64,000 bases of DNA, from positions 62,001 to 126,000 of the forward strand of contig NZ_JAINZW010000003.1 in NCBI RefSeq assembly GCF_020026895.1, written 5' to 3'. Positions 1-9,015 of the stretch are shown piece after piece (position 1 is the first letter of the stretch; each line of letters opens with the position of its first letter). The notes under the pieces were generated by a model that was not told the origin of the DNA, ran no database searches, and saw nothing but the letters and a program-made list of their open reading frames with translations. The DNA is from Novilysobacter selenitireducens (lineage in GTDB: Bacteria > Pseudomonadota > Gammaproteobacteria > Xanthomonadales > Xanthomonadaceae). Made by a program: the position numbers and the translations under genes.

Positions 1-1
1 G

Positions 2-994
2 GAGCACGCCCTGCATGCCGCAAAGGCCGGCAGTGCGGACGAGGTCTATCTCGCGTACGCAATCCACAATTATCTGCACGCATCCGGAGACCATGGCGCT
101 GCGTGGACGGCGCTGGAACGGGCCTGCAAGGCCAAGCGCATGAGCCTCACCTACGACCCAGCGACGCACCGGGACCTCTTCGGGGCCCTCGAAGCGCTAC
201 CGAGGTTCGACGAAGTTCCGCTGGCGACTGGCGCGTCGCAGGTCACGCCGGTATTCGTGGTCGGCATGCACCGGTCGGGAACGACGCTTCTGGAACGGAT
301 GCTGGGTGGCCACCCCGACGTTCGCGATGGCGGCGAAAGCTATGCCGTCAGCGCGGCGGTCCGGCATGCAACCGACCACTACTCGCCGCACGTTCTGGAT
401 GCCGAGCTCGTGGGCCGCCTTGGCCGCAGTCATTTGGACTTGACCGGCATCCGATACGACCTGTTGGAATACACCCGGTGGCAGGCGCGCGGGCGGCGGT
501 TCCTCACGGAAAAGCTGCCCTCCAACTTCCTGCATCTGGGTGTAATCCTGGCCGCAATGCCGGAGGCGCGGGTCCTGCACATGCGCAGGGATCCAATGGA
601 TACCTGCTTCTCGAACCTGCGCACGCTTTTCAGCACGGCAGCCCCCTACAGCTACGACCAGAGCGAACTTGCCGACTACTTCCTCGGCTACCAGGCCCTC
701 ATGAAGCACTGGCACGACATGTGGCCCGGGAGGATCCTGGATATTGACTACCAGCAGCTGGTAGATGACCCGGAAGGGGAGGCGGCCCGCATCATGGCGT
801 TCTGCGGTATGGATCCGCACGACGCGGTGCTGCACCCCTCAAGGGAAGGAGGAGCGGTGGCCACCGCCAGTCTTGCCGACGTTCGTTCGGGCATCCAGAA
901 GAACAGAGGCGGCGCCTGGCGCCCTTATGCGGCCCAGCTTGAGCCTCTCCGCGCGGCACTTTCGCGCGCAGCCGGCGGAGCCTGCCTGAACTAG
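2..994 (+). CDS. TPR-type sulfotransferase, 5' end outside window
   Basis: The frame is open from base 2, so the start lies before the window. The first visible residues form alpha-helical, Ala-rich sequence like the TPR repeats that precede the catalytic part in this family. A PAPS-binding P-loop, VGMHRSGTTLLERM, lies near bases 262-303, and the 3'-phosphate motif HMRRDPMDTCFS near 578-615. The enzyme would transfer sulfate from PAPS to a peptide or small molecule; the substrate cannot be told. Its stop overlaps by 3 bp the stop of the convergent 2OG-Fe(II) oxygenase gene, which is preceded by a TonB receptor. The first in-frame ATG in the window (140) is internal. Confidence 0.88.
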   Translation, partial: EHALHAAKAGSADEVYLAYAIHNYLHASGDHGAAWTALERACKAKRMSLTYDPATHRDLFGALEALPRFDEVPLATGASQVTPVFVVGMHRSGTTLLERMLGGHPDVRDGGESYAVSAAVRHATDHYSPHVLDAELVGRLGRSHLDLTGIRYDLLEYTRWQARGRRFLTEKLPSNFLHLGVILAAMPEARVLHMRRDPMDTCFSNLRTLFSTAAPYSYDQSELADYFLGYQALMKHWHDMWPGRILDIDYQQLVDDPEGEAARIMAFCGMDPHDAVLHPSREGGAVATASLADVRSGIQKNRGGAWRPYAAQLEPLRAALSRAAGGACLN

Positions 995-1650
995 CCGGCG
1001 TCCTGTGGAAACCAGCAGTTGAATGCGACGGTGATGCGTTCGTCACTACCGTAGAAGGGCAGTACCTCGTGCTGCAGCCATGAAGGGAACAGGACCAGCT
1101 GGCCGGCCCTGAACGGCACGCTCCAGGTGCCGTGGTGGTAGGGCGGTTTGAGCCGCACGTTGCCTGCGTCAGTGAAATAGTTGCTGTAGTGGTGCGGATT
1201 GTGGAAGCGAAGGATGCCCGACTCCGGCCGGTCTGGCGGCGTCTCGCCCGGCGCCACGCAGTACACCCCCGACCAAGAGGCCATCGGGTGCGTGTGCAGG
1301 ATCGTAAAGCCTCCATGGCGGGTTACGTGGAACCACGTGTGCGAGGCGATCCTGAGCTTCTGCACGTCCTCGGCCGAATAACCGTTGAGCTCCTGCACCG
1401 TCCGCCCCAGGCAGCCCCATGCGAACTGCCGAAGCTGCTGCACGCAGGTTTCCGGCCAGGCGAAGAAGTTGAATGCGCTCTCGAACACGCCTGGTTGCTG
1501 CTTGAGCGATGTGTGCGGATTGGCATGGCGGTCGCCCTCCGCCTCCCGGGCAATGATCAGCGATTTCAGCTCACGGTTGAGTCGTTCGGCGTCGGGATGG
1601 AAATCCTGGGCGAAAGGAACGGCGAAGATCGAAGCGATTTCCAGTGGCAT
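991..1650 (-). CDS. 2OG-Fe(II) oxygenase (TIGR02466-like)
   Basis: A 219-residue protein of the family of putative 2-oxoglutarate/Fe(II) oxygenases that includes TIGR02466. The core shows HTHPMASWSGVYCV, probably carrying the metal-binding histidine, and near the C-terminus WLQHEVLPF followed by RITVAFN, fitting the distal His and the 2OG-binding Arg. I chose ATG 1650 (MPLEIASIFAVPF) over the upstream start at 1686, because the upstream residues would be encoded across the terminator hairpin at 1685-1714. It lies downstream of the TonB receptor gene and converges on the sulfotransferase gene. Substrate unknown; hydroxylation of a peptide or amino acid is an inference. Confidence 0.8.
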   Translation of the reverse strand: MPLEIASIFAVPFAQDFHPDAERLNRELKSLIIAREAEGDRHANPHTSLKQQPGVFESAFNFFAWPETCVQQLRQFAWGCLGRTVQELNGYSAEDVQKLRIASHTWFHVTRHGGFTILHTHPMASWSGVYCVAPGETPPDRPESGILRFHNPHHYSNYFTDAGNVRLKPPYHHGTWSVPFRAGQLVLFPSWLQHEVLPFYGSDERITVAFNCWFPQDAG

Positions 1651-1684
1651 GGTTGAAGGCTCGGATGTCGTGTAGGGCGAGCAC

Positions 1685-1714
1685 AAAAAACTACGGCCCC
1701 GTGAGGGGCCGTAG
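1685..1714 (-). terminator. Rho-independent terminator after the TonB receptor
   Basis: A perfect 10-bp stem (CTACGGCCCC with GGGGCCGTAG, tetraloop at 1701-1704) is followed on the minus strand by six T residues (1685-1690 read as A on the plus strand). It follows the receptor stop at 1742 and precedes the oxygenase start at 1650, so the oxygenase may depend on readthrough or its own promoter. Confidence 0.85.
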
Positions 1715-1741
1715 CAAGTACTGCGATACCAGCGGTGTGGA

Positions 1742-4636
1742 TCAGAAGCGCTGGGTGTACTTCATGTACAGGAAGCGACCCGGGATTTCATACTGCGGGT
1801 CGAAGCTGTTGGCGAAGGTCGACGCGGAACGCGGCGGATCCTTGTCGAACAGGTTGTTGACACCCAGGGTCACGCGGGCGTTCCACGGTGCGTTCCAGAA
1901 CACGTTGGCATCGTGGTAGGTGACCGATCCCATGCGGTTCTCCGGCGAAGCTACCGGATTGCCGTCTTCATCGTTCACGATGCGGTCCGGGTCCGAGCAG
2001 AGCAGCGCCGTGTTGGCAGCGTTGAAGCCCGTGCAGTCCTCGGTCTGGTGCGAGTAGAAGCGCGAGTTCCACGCCGCGCCCCAGTCGCCCATCTCCCAGC
2101 GCACGGCCAGGTTCGAGCGGATGCGCCAGTTGTTGTTGCGGTCCGAGTACTCGCCGACCAGGTTGCCACCTTCGCTGACTTCGCCGCGGGTGCCGTCGCC
2201 GTCGAAGTCGTACTCGACGCTCGACAGGTAGGTGCTGTCCCAGATGAAGTTGAAGTTGCCGTACGCCGTATCCGGCATGCGGTAACCGACCGTCATGTCG
2301 TAACCCTCGACCTCGGCGCTGCCGATGTTGAGGCCCGACGACAGCAGGTCGACGATGGAGCCGTTGGCGCCGCGGGTGATCAGGCCGCAGGCCTGCGCGT
2401 CACCGTCGCGGATGCAGCGGTCGGCAATCGCCTGGCCCGACAGGCCGCTGATGGTGTCGTCCAGTTCGATGTTCCACCAGTCGAGCGAAACGTCGAAGCC
2501 CTCGATGAACGACGGGTTCCAGACGAAGCCCAGCGTGCGGGACTCGGACTTTTCCGGCTGCAGGTTCGGGTTACCACCGACCGTGATGCGGATCTGCGAG
2601 TTGGTCTGGTTGTAGCCGCCCGCCGGCACGCCTGCGGACGTGCAGCGTGCCTGCTGCTCGGCGCTCAGGCCCGGAAAGTTGACGTTGTTGCAGGGGTCGA
2701 GCAGGGTCGGGAACGAATCCGCCTCGCCCGCAAACAGCTCGCCGATGGCCGGGGCTCGGAAACCTTCGGCCCAGTTACCGCGCACCAGCAGGTCCGAGAT
2801 CGGCTTCCACTTGAACCCGAACTTGCTGTTGAGCGTGTCGCCGAAGTTACTGTAGTCCGAATAGCGCGTCGCGACACTGAACTCCAGCAGCTCGGCACCC
2901 GGGATGTCGGCCAGCACCGGGATGGCGAACTCGAGGTACGCCTCGTCCAGCGAGTAACCGCCAGCGGTGGCCGTGCGAGCATTGCCGGTGGTGTCGCCGG
3001 CGTTGATCAGCGCGTCGGGCTGGTCGTAACCGGACTCCTTGCGGTTTTCCAGGCCGAACGAGAAGGCCAGCGGGCCGCCCGGCAGGTCGAACAGCTCGCC
3101 ACCGATGCTGCCGTAGTAGGTGCGCTGCTTGTAGCCGAACGAATCTTGGGCCACGAAGGACACGTAGTTCAGCATCTCCGGGGTGATGGTGCCTTCGCCG
3201 CCCAGGAAGTTCAGCGGTACACAGCCGTCGATCTGGGTGGAGGCATCGCCCGGGGTGCTGACGCAGATCGGCGTGCCGTCGACGACCATCGACGGGCCGA
3301 GGGCGTTCTTCAGCTTGCTGTACTGGAACAGGCCGAACGTGGTGTCGTTCTGCTCGTTCTCGCCGTAGAAGTAGCCCAGGTCCCAGGTGTAGAACCGGTC
3401 GCCGACGTCGAAGCTGCCTTCGAACCCACCATTGAACGCGAAGGTATCCACGTCCTGGTTGAACGAACGGCCGCCGGTCTCGGTGACGCGGCGCTGCACC
3501 CAGTCGATGTTGCGGCCAAACGGGTTGTAGATGCTGTCTTCGCTGATGACGGTGTCATCCGGGCCGAACGCCGGCGCACCGTTGCCGAAGATCGGGATGA
3601 TGACCACCGGCATGGCTGCCAGCAGCTGCTCGGAGCGGCGCTGGTTGAACTGGGTCGTGGCACGGAAACGGATGTCGTCCGTGATGTCCAGGCTGCCGTT
3701 GGCGAACAGCGAGGTGCGCTCCTGCGGCGTGATCAGGTAGTTGTCAGGCGCGAAGTTGTAGTTGTCGATGCTGCCGCGGTAGGTCGTGTATCCCTCCGGG
3801 GCGGTCGGGTTGATCTGCCACAGGCCGTACTCGCCGTTCGGATGCTCGCAGAACTGGGTATCGCCCAGGATGCAGAAGGTGCCGTCCGGGGTGGTGGAGC
3901 TGCCGCCGAAGCCCGGCGTCGAGCCGAACACCGGTACCGCGGAGATCTCGCGGTCGCCGGCCATGACCGGATCTTCCTTGACGTAGCCGATGCCGAACAT
4001 CGCCGACCAGCGGTCGCCACTGGAACCGACGGTGAAGTCGTAGGCCTGGCGGGCGCCGTCGCCCTGCTCGAACTGGCCGTAGTAGGCGTTGGCTTCGGCG
4101 CCTTCGAAGTTCTGGCGCAGGATGACGTTGACCACGCCCGCGATGGCGTCGGAGCCATAGATCGCCGAGGCGCCGTCCTTCAGGACTTCGATGCGCTCGA
4201 CGGCGGCGGTCGGGATGGTGTTCAGGTCGACTGCGCCACCCAGGCCGGTGCCACCGACCCAGCGACGGCCGTTGACCAGCACCAGGGTGCGGTTGGAACC
4301 AAGGTTGCGCAGGCTGACGCGGGTCTCGCCGTTGCCGCCGTTGTTGTAGGTGCTGTTGAGGGTCGAGCCGTTCGCCGAGATGTTCTGGATCACATCGCCG
4401 ACGGAGGTCAGGCCCTGGGCCGCGATTTCCTCGCGGTTGAGCGAAAAGACCGGCTGCGAGGTCTCGATATCGGTGCGCTTGATGCGCGAGCCGGTGACTT
4501 CGATACGGTCAAGGGTGGTGGCTTCCTGCTCTTCGGCGTCCTGGGCGAATGCGACGCCCGTGCCGGCAGCAGCGGTTGCGCCCACGACGAGCGCGAAGGA
4601 AATCGCGTCGCGGAGCTTGGTGGTCTTCAAGGTCAT
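1742..4636 (-). CDS. TonB-dependent receptor
   Basis: A 964-residue outer-membrane receptor. It has a signal peptide (MTLKTTKLRDAISFALVVG, cleaved near AFAQ), an N-terminal segment DRIEVTGSRIKRTDIETSQP typical of this class, a plug domain (LVNGRRW, IEVLKDGASAIYGSDAIAGV) and a long beta-barrel ending in YTQRF with the usual terminal Phe. It would import an unknown ligand (peptide, glycan or siderophore) using TonB. ATG 4636 is chosen because GGAGAG lies just upstream; the TTG at 4648 overlaps that site. Receptors of this type are often neighbours of TIGR02466 and TPR-sulfotransferase genes in xanthomonads. Confidence 0.95.
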   Translation of the reverse strand: MTLKTTKLRDAISFALVVGATAAAGTGVAFAQDAEEQEATTLDRIEVTGSRIKRTDIETSQPVFSLNREEIAAQGLTSVGDVIQNISANGSTLNSTYNNGGNGETRVSLRNLGSNRTLVLVNGRRWVGGTGLGGAVDLNTIPTAAVERIEVLKDGASAIYGSDAIAGVVNVILRQNFEGAEANAYYGQFEQGDGARQAYDFTVGSSGDRWSAMFGIGYVKEDPVMAGDREISAVPVFGSTPGFGGSSTTPDGTFCILGDTQFCEHPNGEYGLWQINPTAPEGYTTYRGSIDNYNFAPDNYLITPQERTSLFANGSLDITDDIRFRATTQFNQRRSEQLLAAMPVVIIPIFGNGAPAFGPDDTVISEDSIYNPFGRNIDWVQRRVTETGGRSFNQDVDTFAFNGGFEGSFDVGDRFYTWDLGYFYGENEQNDTTFGLFQYSKLKNALGPSMVVDGTPICVSTPGDASTQIDGCVPLNFLGGEGTITPEMLNYVSFVAQDSFGYKQRTYYGSIGGELFDLPGGPLAFSFGLENRKESGYDQPDALINAGDTTGNARTATAGGYSLDEAYLEFAIPVLADIPGAELLEFSVATRYSDYSNFGDTLNSKFGFKWKPISDLLVRGNWAEGFRAPAIGELFAGEADSFPTLLDPCNNVNFPGLSAEQQARCTSAGVPAGGYNQTNSQIRITVGGNPNLQPEKSESRTLGFVWNPSFIEGFDVSLDWWNIELDDTISGLSGQAIADRCIRDGDAQACGLITRGANGSIVDLLSSGLNIGSAEVEGYDMTVGYRMPDTAYGNFNFIWDSTYLSSVEYDFDGDGTRGEVSEGGNLVGEYSDRNNNWRIRSNLAVRWEMGDWGAAWNSRFYSHQTEDCTGFNAANTALLCSDPDRIVNDEDGNPVASPENRMGSVTYHDANVFWNAPWNARVTLGVNNLFDKDPPRSASTFANSFDPQYEIPGRFLYMKYTQRF

Positions 4637-4720
4637 CTCTCTCTCCAAGTCAGTCTTGGTTTCCCATGGGAACCCGCCGGTGGAGTCAAGTGAGACGCCA
4701 AATCCGGCAAGGCCGCGCCG

Positions 4721-4749
4721 ATACTAGCCCCCTCCGGACAAAAATTAAA
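4721..4749 (-). promoter_or_regulatory. Possible promoter of the TonB receptor gene
   Basis: On the minus strand there is a -10-like TAGTAT (4721-4726) and a weak -35-like TTTAAT (4744-4749) with a 17-nt spacer, in an AT-rich patch just after the terminator of the upstream gene. It would leave an 85-nt leader before ATG 4636. The -35 match is poor, so this is tentative. Confidence 0.3.
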
Positions 4750-4756
4750 GTGTTGT

Positions 4757-4793
4757 TAACAAACAAGAACGCCGCCCTGTTGAGGGCGGCGTT
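4757..4793 (-). terminator. Rho-independent terminator of the secreted-protein gene
   Basis: A perfect 11-bp stem (AACGCCGCCCT / AGGGCGGCGTT, loop GTTG at 4779-4782) is followed on the minus strand by T-rich sequence CTTGTTTGTT. It ends the gene whose stop is at 4857 and insulates the TonB receptor gene. A T-rich run also exists on the plus side (TTATTCTTT), so it may work in both directions. Confidence 0.8.
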
Positions 4794-4856
4794 ATTCTTT
4801 CTAATCAATGGTTTAGGTTCGAATAGACCTGTTCAGGTCCCGTGAAGACCAAAAAT

Positions 4857-5729
4857 CTACAGGTCCTGCTCGTACCGGACATAGGGAACCGTGCCCTCTT
4901 CCTTGTCGCCATTGTTGGGCGCAAAGGGGTTCTTGCCGCGGGTCACGACGTTCTCGGCTCCCACCGTGAGCTGGCCGCTCCACGGCGTGCGCCACGTCAG
5001 GCCCAGGCCGAGTCCTTCCCACTGTCCGTCCTGCTCGGGCGTATCGACGACACGCCCGATGATGCTGGCCCCGAAGTCGCCGATGTCGGCGCCGACGGTC
5101 ACGCTCTGCGTGTTCCAGCGATCGTTGAAATGGCTGCTGACGGAGTCGGGCACTTCGCCCGCGGGGATCAGGCGGGCGCGGGCCCACGTGCCGCCGATGG
5201 ATACGGTGGCTTCGCGGCCGATGTTCTTCTGGCCGTAGACGGTCAGCGTGTTTCCATCCACCTGCTCGCTGCGGCCACTGGGGCTCAGCCAGCTGGGCAG
5301 GGTGTCGCGCCCTTCACCTATAGATAGGCCGACACGGTTGCCGTTACGCGACAGGCTGGCGCCCGCCGCCAACTGGCGTGACCCGCCACGGGAGCGGTCG
5401 CCGTCGAGCGATGCCAGCATGCAGTGGTTGGCCAGGTTGCCGATGGCGCCTGCCAGGCCGGCCTTGCGATCGCATACCAGGCCGAGCGAGTCGCCAGCGG
5501 TCGCACCGAGGTTGGCATCGAGCAGGTTACGGCCTACGCGCCAACGGCCGCCCGCATTGGGGGCAGGTTCGAGCAGCAGGACAGCTTCGAGGTTGCCGCT
5601 TGCCCGGTTCCACACGGGCAGGACGGTGCTATCGGTGCGGGCGCTGTTGCCGGATTGCGCGTGCGCGCCGCCGGCCAGCCCGAGGGCCAGCAGGAGGGCA
5701 AGCGGCAATTGCAGCGATCGCGTCTTCAT
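4857..5729 (-). CDS. Secreted protein of unknown function, possible outer-membrane barrel
   Basis: A 290-residue protein with a clear signal peptide (hydrophobic LPLALLLALGLAGG, cleavage at AHAQ). The mature part is rich in short alternating hydrophobic stretches and Gly (for example ATVSIGGTWARAR, GLGLGLTWRTPW, GQLTVGAENVV), which suggests a small beta-barrel or beta-rich envelope protein; the C-terminus YVRYEQDL is not a classical Phe-ending barrel signal. Two Cys (near LVCDRK and NHCML) could form a disulfide. I recognise no named family. It has its own terminator and is a single gene. Confidence 0.7.
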   Translation of the reverse strand: MKTRSLQLPLALLLALGLAGGAHAQSGNSARTDSTVLPVWNRASGNLEAVLLLEPAPNAGGRWRVGRNLLDANLGATAGDSLGLVCDRKAGLAGAIGNLANHCMLASLDGDRSRGGSRQLAAGASLSRNGNRVGLSIGEGRDTLPSWLSPSGRSEQVDGNTLTVYGQKNIGREATVSIGGTWARARLIPAGEVPDSVSSHFNDRWNTQSVTVGADIGDFGASIIGRVVDTPEQDGQWEGLGLGLTWRTPWSGQLTVGAENVVTRGKNPFAPNNGDKEEGTVPYVRYEQDL

Positions 5730-5839
5730 TCCGTTGCTCTACGACCCGTCCTGGTCGGCGGAGTTCCCGCCGGGATGAGGCAGGGACTATAGGCGATTTA
5801 TGTTTATTTAACAATTGCCGCCGGTCGGCGGTACGTCCC

Positions 5840-6754
5840 CTACTGCACCCGCTCCGGGGCCGACATCTCCTGGCCATGGAGCGTCAGTAGTGTCTCGACT
5901 TCCCCCGCGGTAAAGCTGTAACGCTGCCCACAGAATTCGCAACGCACTTCGGCTTGCCCGTCGGCCGCAGCCGCCCGCGCCTCCTCGGGACCCAGCGACG
6001 CGAGCATTGCGGAGACGCGCTCACGCGAGCACGAGCACGCGAAGGCCAGCGGTTTGCGACCCAGCAACTCCACACCGTCCTCGTGGAACAGTCGCGTCAG
6101 CAACGTATCGCCGGGCAGTTCGAGCAGTTCAACCGGGCCGAGCGTGTCGAACAGCGCGCCCACCCGAAGCCAACCGTCCTCGTCGCCCTCGTCGCCCGGG
6201 AGCTTCTGCAGCATGAGTCCCGCCGCCCGGTCCCCGTCAGCCGCCAGCAGTAGGCGGGTGGGGAGCTGTTCGGACTGCTGGAAGTAATCCTCCAGTGCGC
6301 CCGCCAGCGTGTCGGACGTGAGCGACACCAGCCCCTGGTAGCGGAGCGGCTCCTGACCCTGCGCGCCGGGACGCGGGTTCTCGACGGTGATCGCCAGCAC
6401 TGCGTCAGGCCCCAGGTCGCGCAGGTCCCGCGTGGGCGTCGCGCCCTCGCCCAGTTGCACGATGCCGCGCAGGGTGCCGGCGGCGGTGCATTCGGCGAAC
6501 AGCGTCCGGATCGCACCGTTGGCCTGCAGTTGGAGGGACAGCCGTCCGTCGACCTTGGTGTGCCCAGTCAACAACGCGGCGGCGGCGCTGGCTTCACCCA
6601 GCAGCTCGGCGGCGGCGGCCGGATAGTCCTCCCTTTCGCGGATCTGCCGCCAGGTGTCCTGCAGATGCACCCTGACGCCCCGGACCCCGGCCCCCAGAAT
6701 GAGGAAGCGCGTCAGGCCATCGAGGTCGAGGGAGGAGGGGTCTTGGTCGGTCAT
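5840..6754 (-). CDS. hslO: Hsp33 redox-regulated chaperone
   Basis: A 304-residue cytoplasmic holdase chaperone activated by oxidation and unfolding. The C-terminal zinc site is intact: CSC and, 30-odd residues later, CEFC. The N-terminal part ([22 protein letters not shown], substrate-binding domain) matches Hsp33. ATG 6754 ([13 protein letters not shown]) is chosen because the 77 codons before it, open in the same frame, show no conservation and run into the divergent mtgA leader. It is divergent from mtgA with about 80 bp between them. Confidence 0.95.
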   Translation of the reverse strand: MTDQDPSSLDLDGLTRFLILGAGVRGVRVHLQDTWRQIREREDYPAAAAELLGEASAAAALLTGHTKVDGRLSLQLQANGAIRTLFAECTAAGTLRGIVQLGEGATPTRDLRDLGPDAVLAITVENPRPGAQGQEPLRYQGLVSLTSDTLAGALEDYFQQSEQLPTRLLLAADGDRAAGLMLQKLPGDEGDEDGWLRVGALFDTLGPVELLELPGDTLLTRLFHEDGVELLGRKPLAFACSCSRERVSAMLASLGPEEARAAAADGQAEVRCEFCGQRYSFTAGEVETLLTLHGQEMSAPERVQ

Positions 6755-6833
6755 GGGGCACTCGGGGTGGGGCTGCGGTGATAATGGACATGCAAACGTG
6801 CATGCGACGTGGCGTAAGTGGGGGCGCAAGGAG

Positions 6834-7571
6834 ATGACGCAAGCGACGGGGCCCAAGGGCGCCAGGAAATCGAGATGGCGTCGCTGGGGCCGCTGGCTGC
6901 TGGCCATGCCGTTGCTGGTCATGCTGGCGACCGTGCTGCAGGTGCTGGTACTGCGCTGGGTAGACCCACCTTTCAGCGCCTTCATGGCCGCGCGTCAGGT
7001 CGAAGCGTGGCGGTCCGGCGATCGGGATTTCCGGATGTCATACGCATGGCGGGACCTGGGTGCGATCGCCCCCGAGCTGCCTTTGGCGGTGATCGCCTCG
7101 GAAGACCAGAACTTCAGCCGCCACCATGGCTTCGACCTGGAGGCGATCGAGAAAGCGCGTGCCCACAACGCGCGCGGCCGCTCCACGCGCGGCGCCAGCA
7201 CGATCAGCCAGCAGACCGCCAAGAACCTGTTCCTGTGGAGCGGTCGCAGCTGGGTGCGCAAAGGGATCGAGGCCTGGTACACGCTGCTGATGGAAGCGCT
7301 GTGGCCCAAGACCCGCATCCTGGAGGTGTACGTCAACGTGGCCGAGTTCGGCGATGGGGTTTACGGCGCCCAGGCGGCGGCTCGGCGCTACTTCGGGCGG
7401 GACGCCGACCGCCTCACTGCAAGCCAGGCCGCGCGCCTGGCCGCGGTGCTGCCCAGCCCCCGCCGCTACAGCGCGGCCAACCCGGGCCCGTACGTGCAGC
7501 GCAGGACGCGGGCCATCGAGCGGCAGATGCGCTACATCGGCGGCCGTGCGCACCTCGAAGCGCTGGACTGA
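6834..7571 (+). CDS. mtgA: Monofunctional biosynthetic peptidoglycan transglycosylase
   Basis: A GT51 glycosyltransferase that polymerises lipid II into glycan strands. A basic N-terminus precedes one membrane segment ([19 protein letters not shown]). The catalytic motif [12 protein letters not shown], the motif [16 protein letters not shown] and the RKGIEAWYT region are all present. Length (245 residues) fits MtgA. The start is uncertain: AAGGAG abuts ATG 6834 with almost no spacing, and GTG 6798 in the same frame is an alternative giving 12 more residues. Confidence 0.93.
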   Translation: MTQATGPKGARKSRWRRWGRWLLAMPLLVMLATVLQVLVLRWVDPPFSAFMAARQVEAWRSGDRDFRMSYAWRDLGAIAPELPLAVIASEDQNFSRHHGFDLEAIEKARAHNARGRSTRGASTISQQTAKNLFLWSGRSWVRKGIEAWYTLLMEALWPKTRILEVYVNVAEFGDGVYGAQAAARRYFGRDADRLTASQAARLAAVLPSPRRYSAANPGPYVQRRTRAIERQMRYIGGRAHLEALD

Positions 7572-7580
7572 GCCGCTACC

Positions 7581-8612
7581 ATGCGCGGCATGCCCCATGA
7601 CCTGCTGACTGTTGTCGTCGCCGCCTACAACGAGGGCGACAGCCTGCCGTTGCTGCACCCGCGTATCGCGGCCGTGCTCGAGGGACTCGAGTCCCAAGGC
7701 GTCACCGGGCGCGTGCTTTACGTCGATGACGGCAGCACCGATGGCACCTGGTCTGTATTGCAGGGCCTGGCGGCGGGCGACGCACGGGTCGGGCTTTTGC
7801 GGCTGTCGCGCAACTTCGGCAAGGAACTGGCGCTGACGGCCGGACTGGATCGCGTGGACGAAGGCGCCGCACTGATCCTCGACGCCGACGGCCAGGACCC
7901 GCCCGAGCTGATCCCCCGGTTTGTCGAGCTGTGGCAAGACGGCTTCGACGACATTCACGGCACACGTCTCGTGCGGGACGGCGAGGGCTGGCTGAAGCGC
8001 GCGACAGCGCATGCGTTCTACCGGGTGATCGGCCGCCTGTCGCGTACGCCGATCCCGGCCGATACCGGCGACTTCCGGCTGCTGTCGCCTCGTGCGCTGG
8101 CGGCGCTGGCGCAGCTGCGCGAACGCCACCGCTTCATGAAGGGCTTGTTCGGGTGGGTCGGCTTCAACCGCACCTCGATCCCGTACCACCGCGAGCCGCG
8201 TGCCGCCGGTGCCAGCAAGTTCAACTTCTGGCGCCTGTGGAACCTTGCGTTGGAGGGCATCACCAGCTTTTCGACTGCGCCCTTGCGTCTGGCCACGTAC
8301 CTGGGCCTTGCCACGGCCGCGCTCGCGTTCGTCTACGGGCTCTGGGTCATCGCAAAGGCGCTGCTCTGGGGCGACCCCGTAGCCGGCTGGCCGACGATGA
8401 TGGCGGTGATCTTGTTCCTGGGCGGCATCCAGCTGATCGCCCTGGGCCTGATCGGCGAATACCTGGGCCGCCTGTACGAGGAGTCCAAGCAGCGGCCGCT
8501 TTACCTGGTCGACGTCTGGCGGCCTGCGGCAGGAGTATCCTCGCGGCAGGTTCCAGTCGGAGGAAGCGGCCATGCGCACCGTTCGGCAGCTGCTGGAGGC
8601 GAAGGCGCCTGA
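7581..8612 (+). CDS. Family 2 glycosyltransferase, GtrB/ArnC-like
   Basis: A 343-residue polyprenyl-phosphate glycosyltransferase type. The N-terminal GT-A domain shows TVVVAAYNEGDSL, VDDGSTDGT and LDADGQDPPELI; two C-terminal hydrophobic segments (LATYLGLATAALAFVYGLWV and a second near AVILFLGGIQLIALGL) anchor it in the membrane. It probably loads a sugar on undecaprenyl phosphate for envelope glycan modification. It starts 9 bp after mtgA. Its end overlaps the CBS gene by 41 bp. A second Met at 7590 is an alternative start. Confidence 0.88.
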   Translation: MRGMPHDLLTVVVAAYNEGDSLPLLHPRIAAVLEGLESQGVTGRVLYVDDGSTDGTWSVLQGLAAGDARVGLLRLSRNFGKELALTAGLDRVDEGAALILDADGQDPPELIPRFVELWQDGFDDIHGTRLVRDGEGWLKRATAHAFYRVIGRLSRTPIPADTGDFRLLSPRALAALAQLRERHRFMKGLFGWVGFNRTSIPYHREPRAAGASKFNFWRLWNLALEGITSFSTAPLRLATYLGLATAALAFVYGLWVIAKALLWGDPVAGWPTMMAVILFLGGIQLIALGLIGEYLGRLYEESKQRPLYLVDVWRPAAGVSSRQVPVGGSGHAHRSAAAGGEGA

Positions 8613-9000
8613 AGTCTTCGCGATCGGTCCGGACGCACCGGTCATCGATGCGATCCGCCTTATGGCGGAAAAATGCATCGGAGCCGTGCTGGTGATCCAG
8701 GATGGCCGCCTGGCCGGGATCCTGTCCGAGCGCGACTACGCGCGGAAGATCGTGTTGCAGGGACGCTCGTCGGCCACCACGCCCGTGCGCGAGATCATGA
8801 CCTCCGACGTCGTGACGATCGGGCTGGACGAAACCACCGATCGTTGCATGCAACTGGTCACCGACCGCCGCATCCGGCACCTGCCGGTAACCAGCAACGG
8901 ACAGGTGCTCGGCGTGGTTTCCATCGGCGACCTGGTCAAGGCGGTCATCGAAGACCAGCAGGTCGAGCTGGACCAGTTGCAGCGCTATATCGCGAGCTGA
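8572..9000 (+). CDS. CBS-pair domain protein
   Basis: A 142-residue protein made of two CBS motifs (residues about 8-62 and 75-130), in the form seen in stand-alone CBS proteins that bind adenine nucleotides. ILSERDYARKIV in the first repeat is characteristic of this group. GGAGGAAGCGGCC before ATG 8572 is a good ribosome site, which supports this start despite the 41-bp overlap with the glycosyltransferase gene. Its partner is unknown. Confidence 0.9.
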   Translation: MRTVRQLLEAKAPEVFAIGPDAPVIDAIRLMAEKCIGAVLVIQDGRLAGILSERDYARKIVLQGRSSATTPVREIMTSDVVTIGLDETTDRCMQLVTDRRIRHLPVTSNGQVLGVVSIGDLVKAVIEDQQVELDQLQRYIAS

Positions 9001-9015
9001 GCCGCACGGCCCGTT

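Noticed and set aside
1913-4693. A 926-residue open frame on the plus strand opposite the TonB receptor
   Set aside because: It is the antisense of a clear receptor gene, has low-complexity Val/Ala/Arg composition and no family motif; long antisense frames are expected in GC-rich DNA.
7581-9000. A frameshift joining the glycosyltransferase and CBS genes
   Set aside because: Each protein is complete with its own domain limits, and the CBS gene has a good ribosome site inside the overlap.
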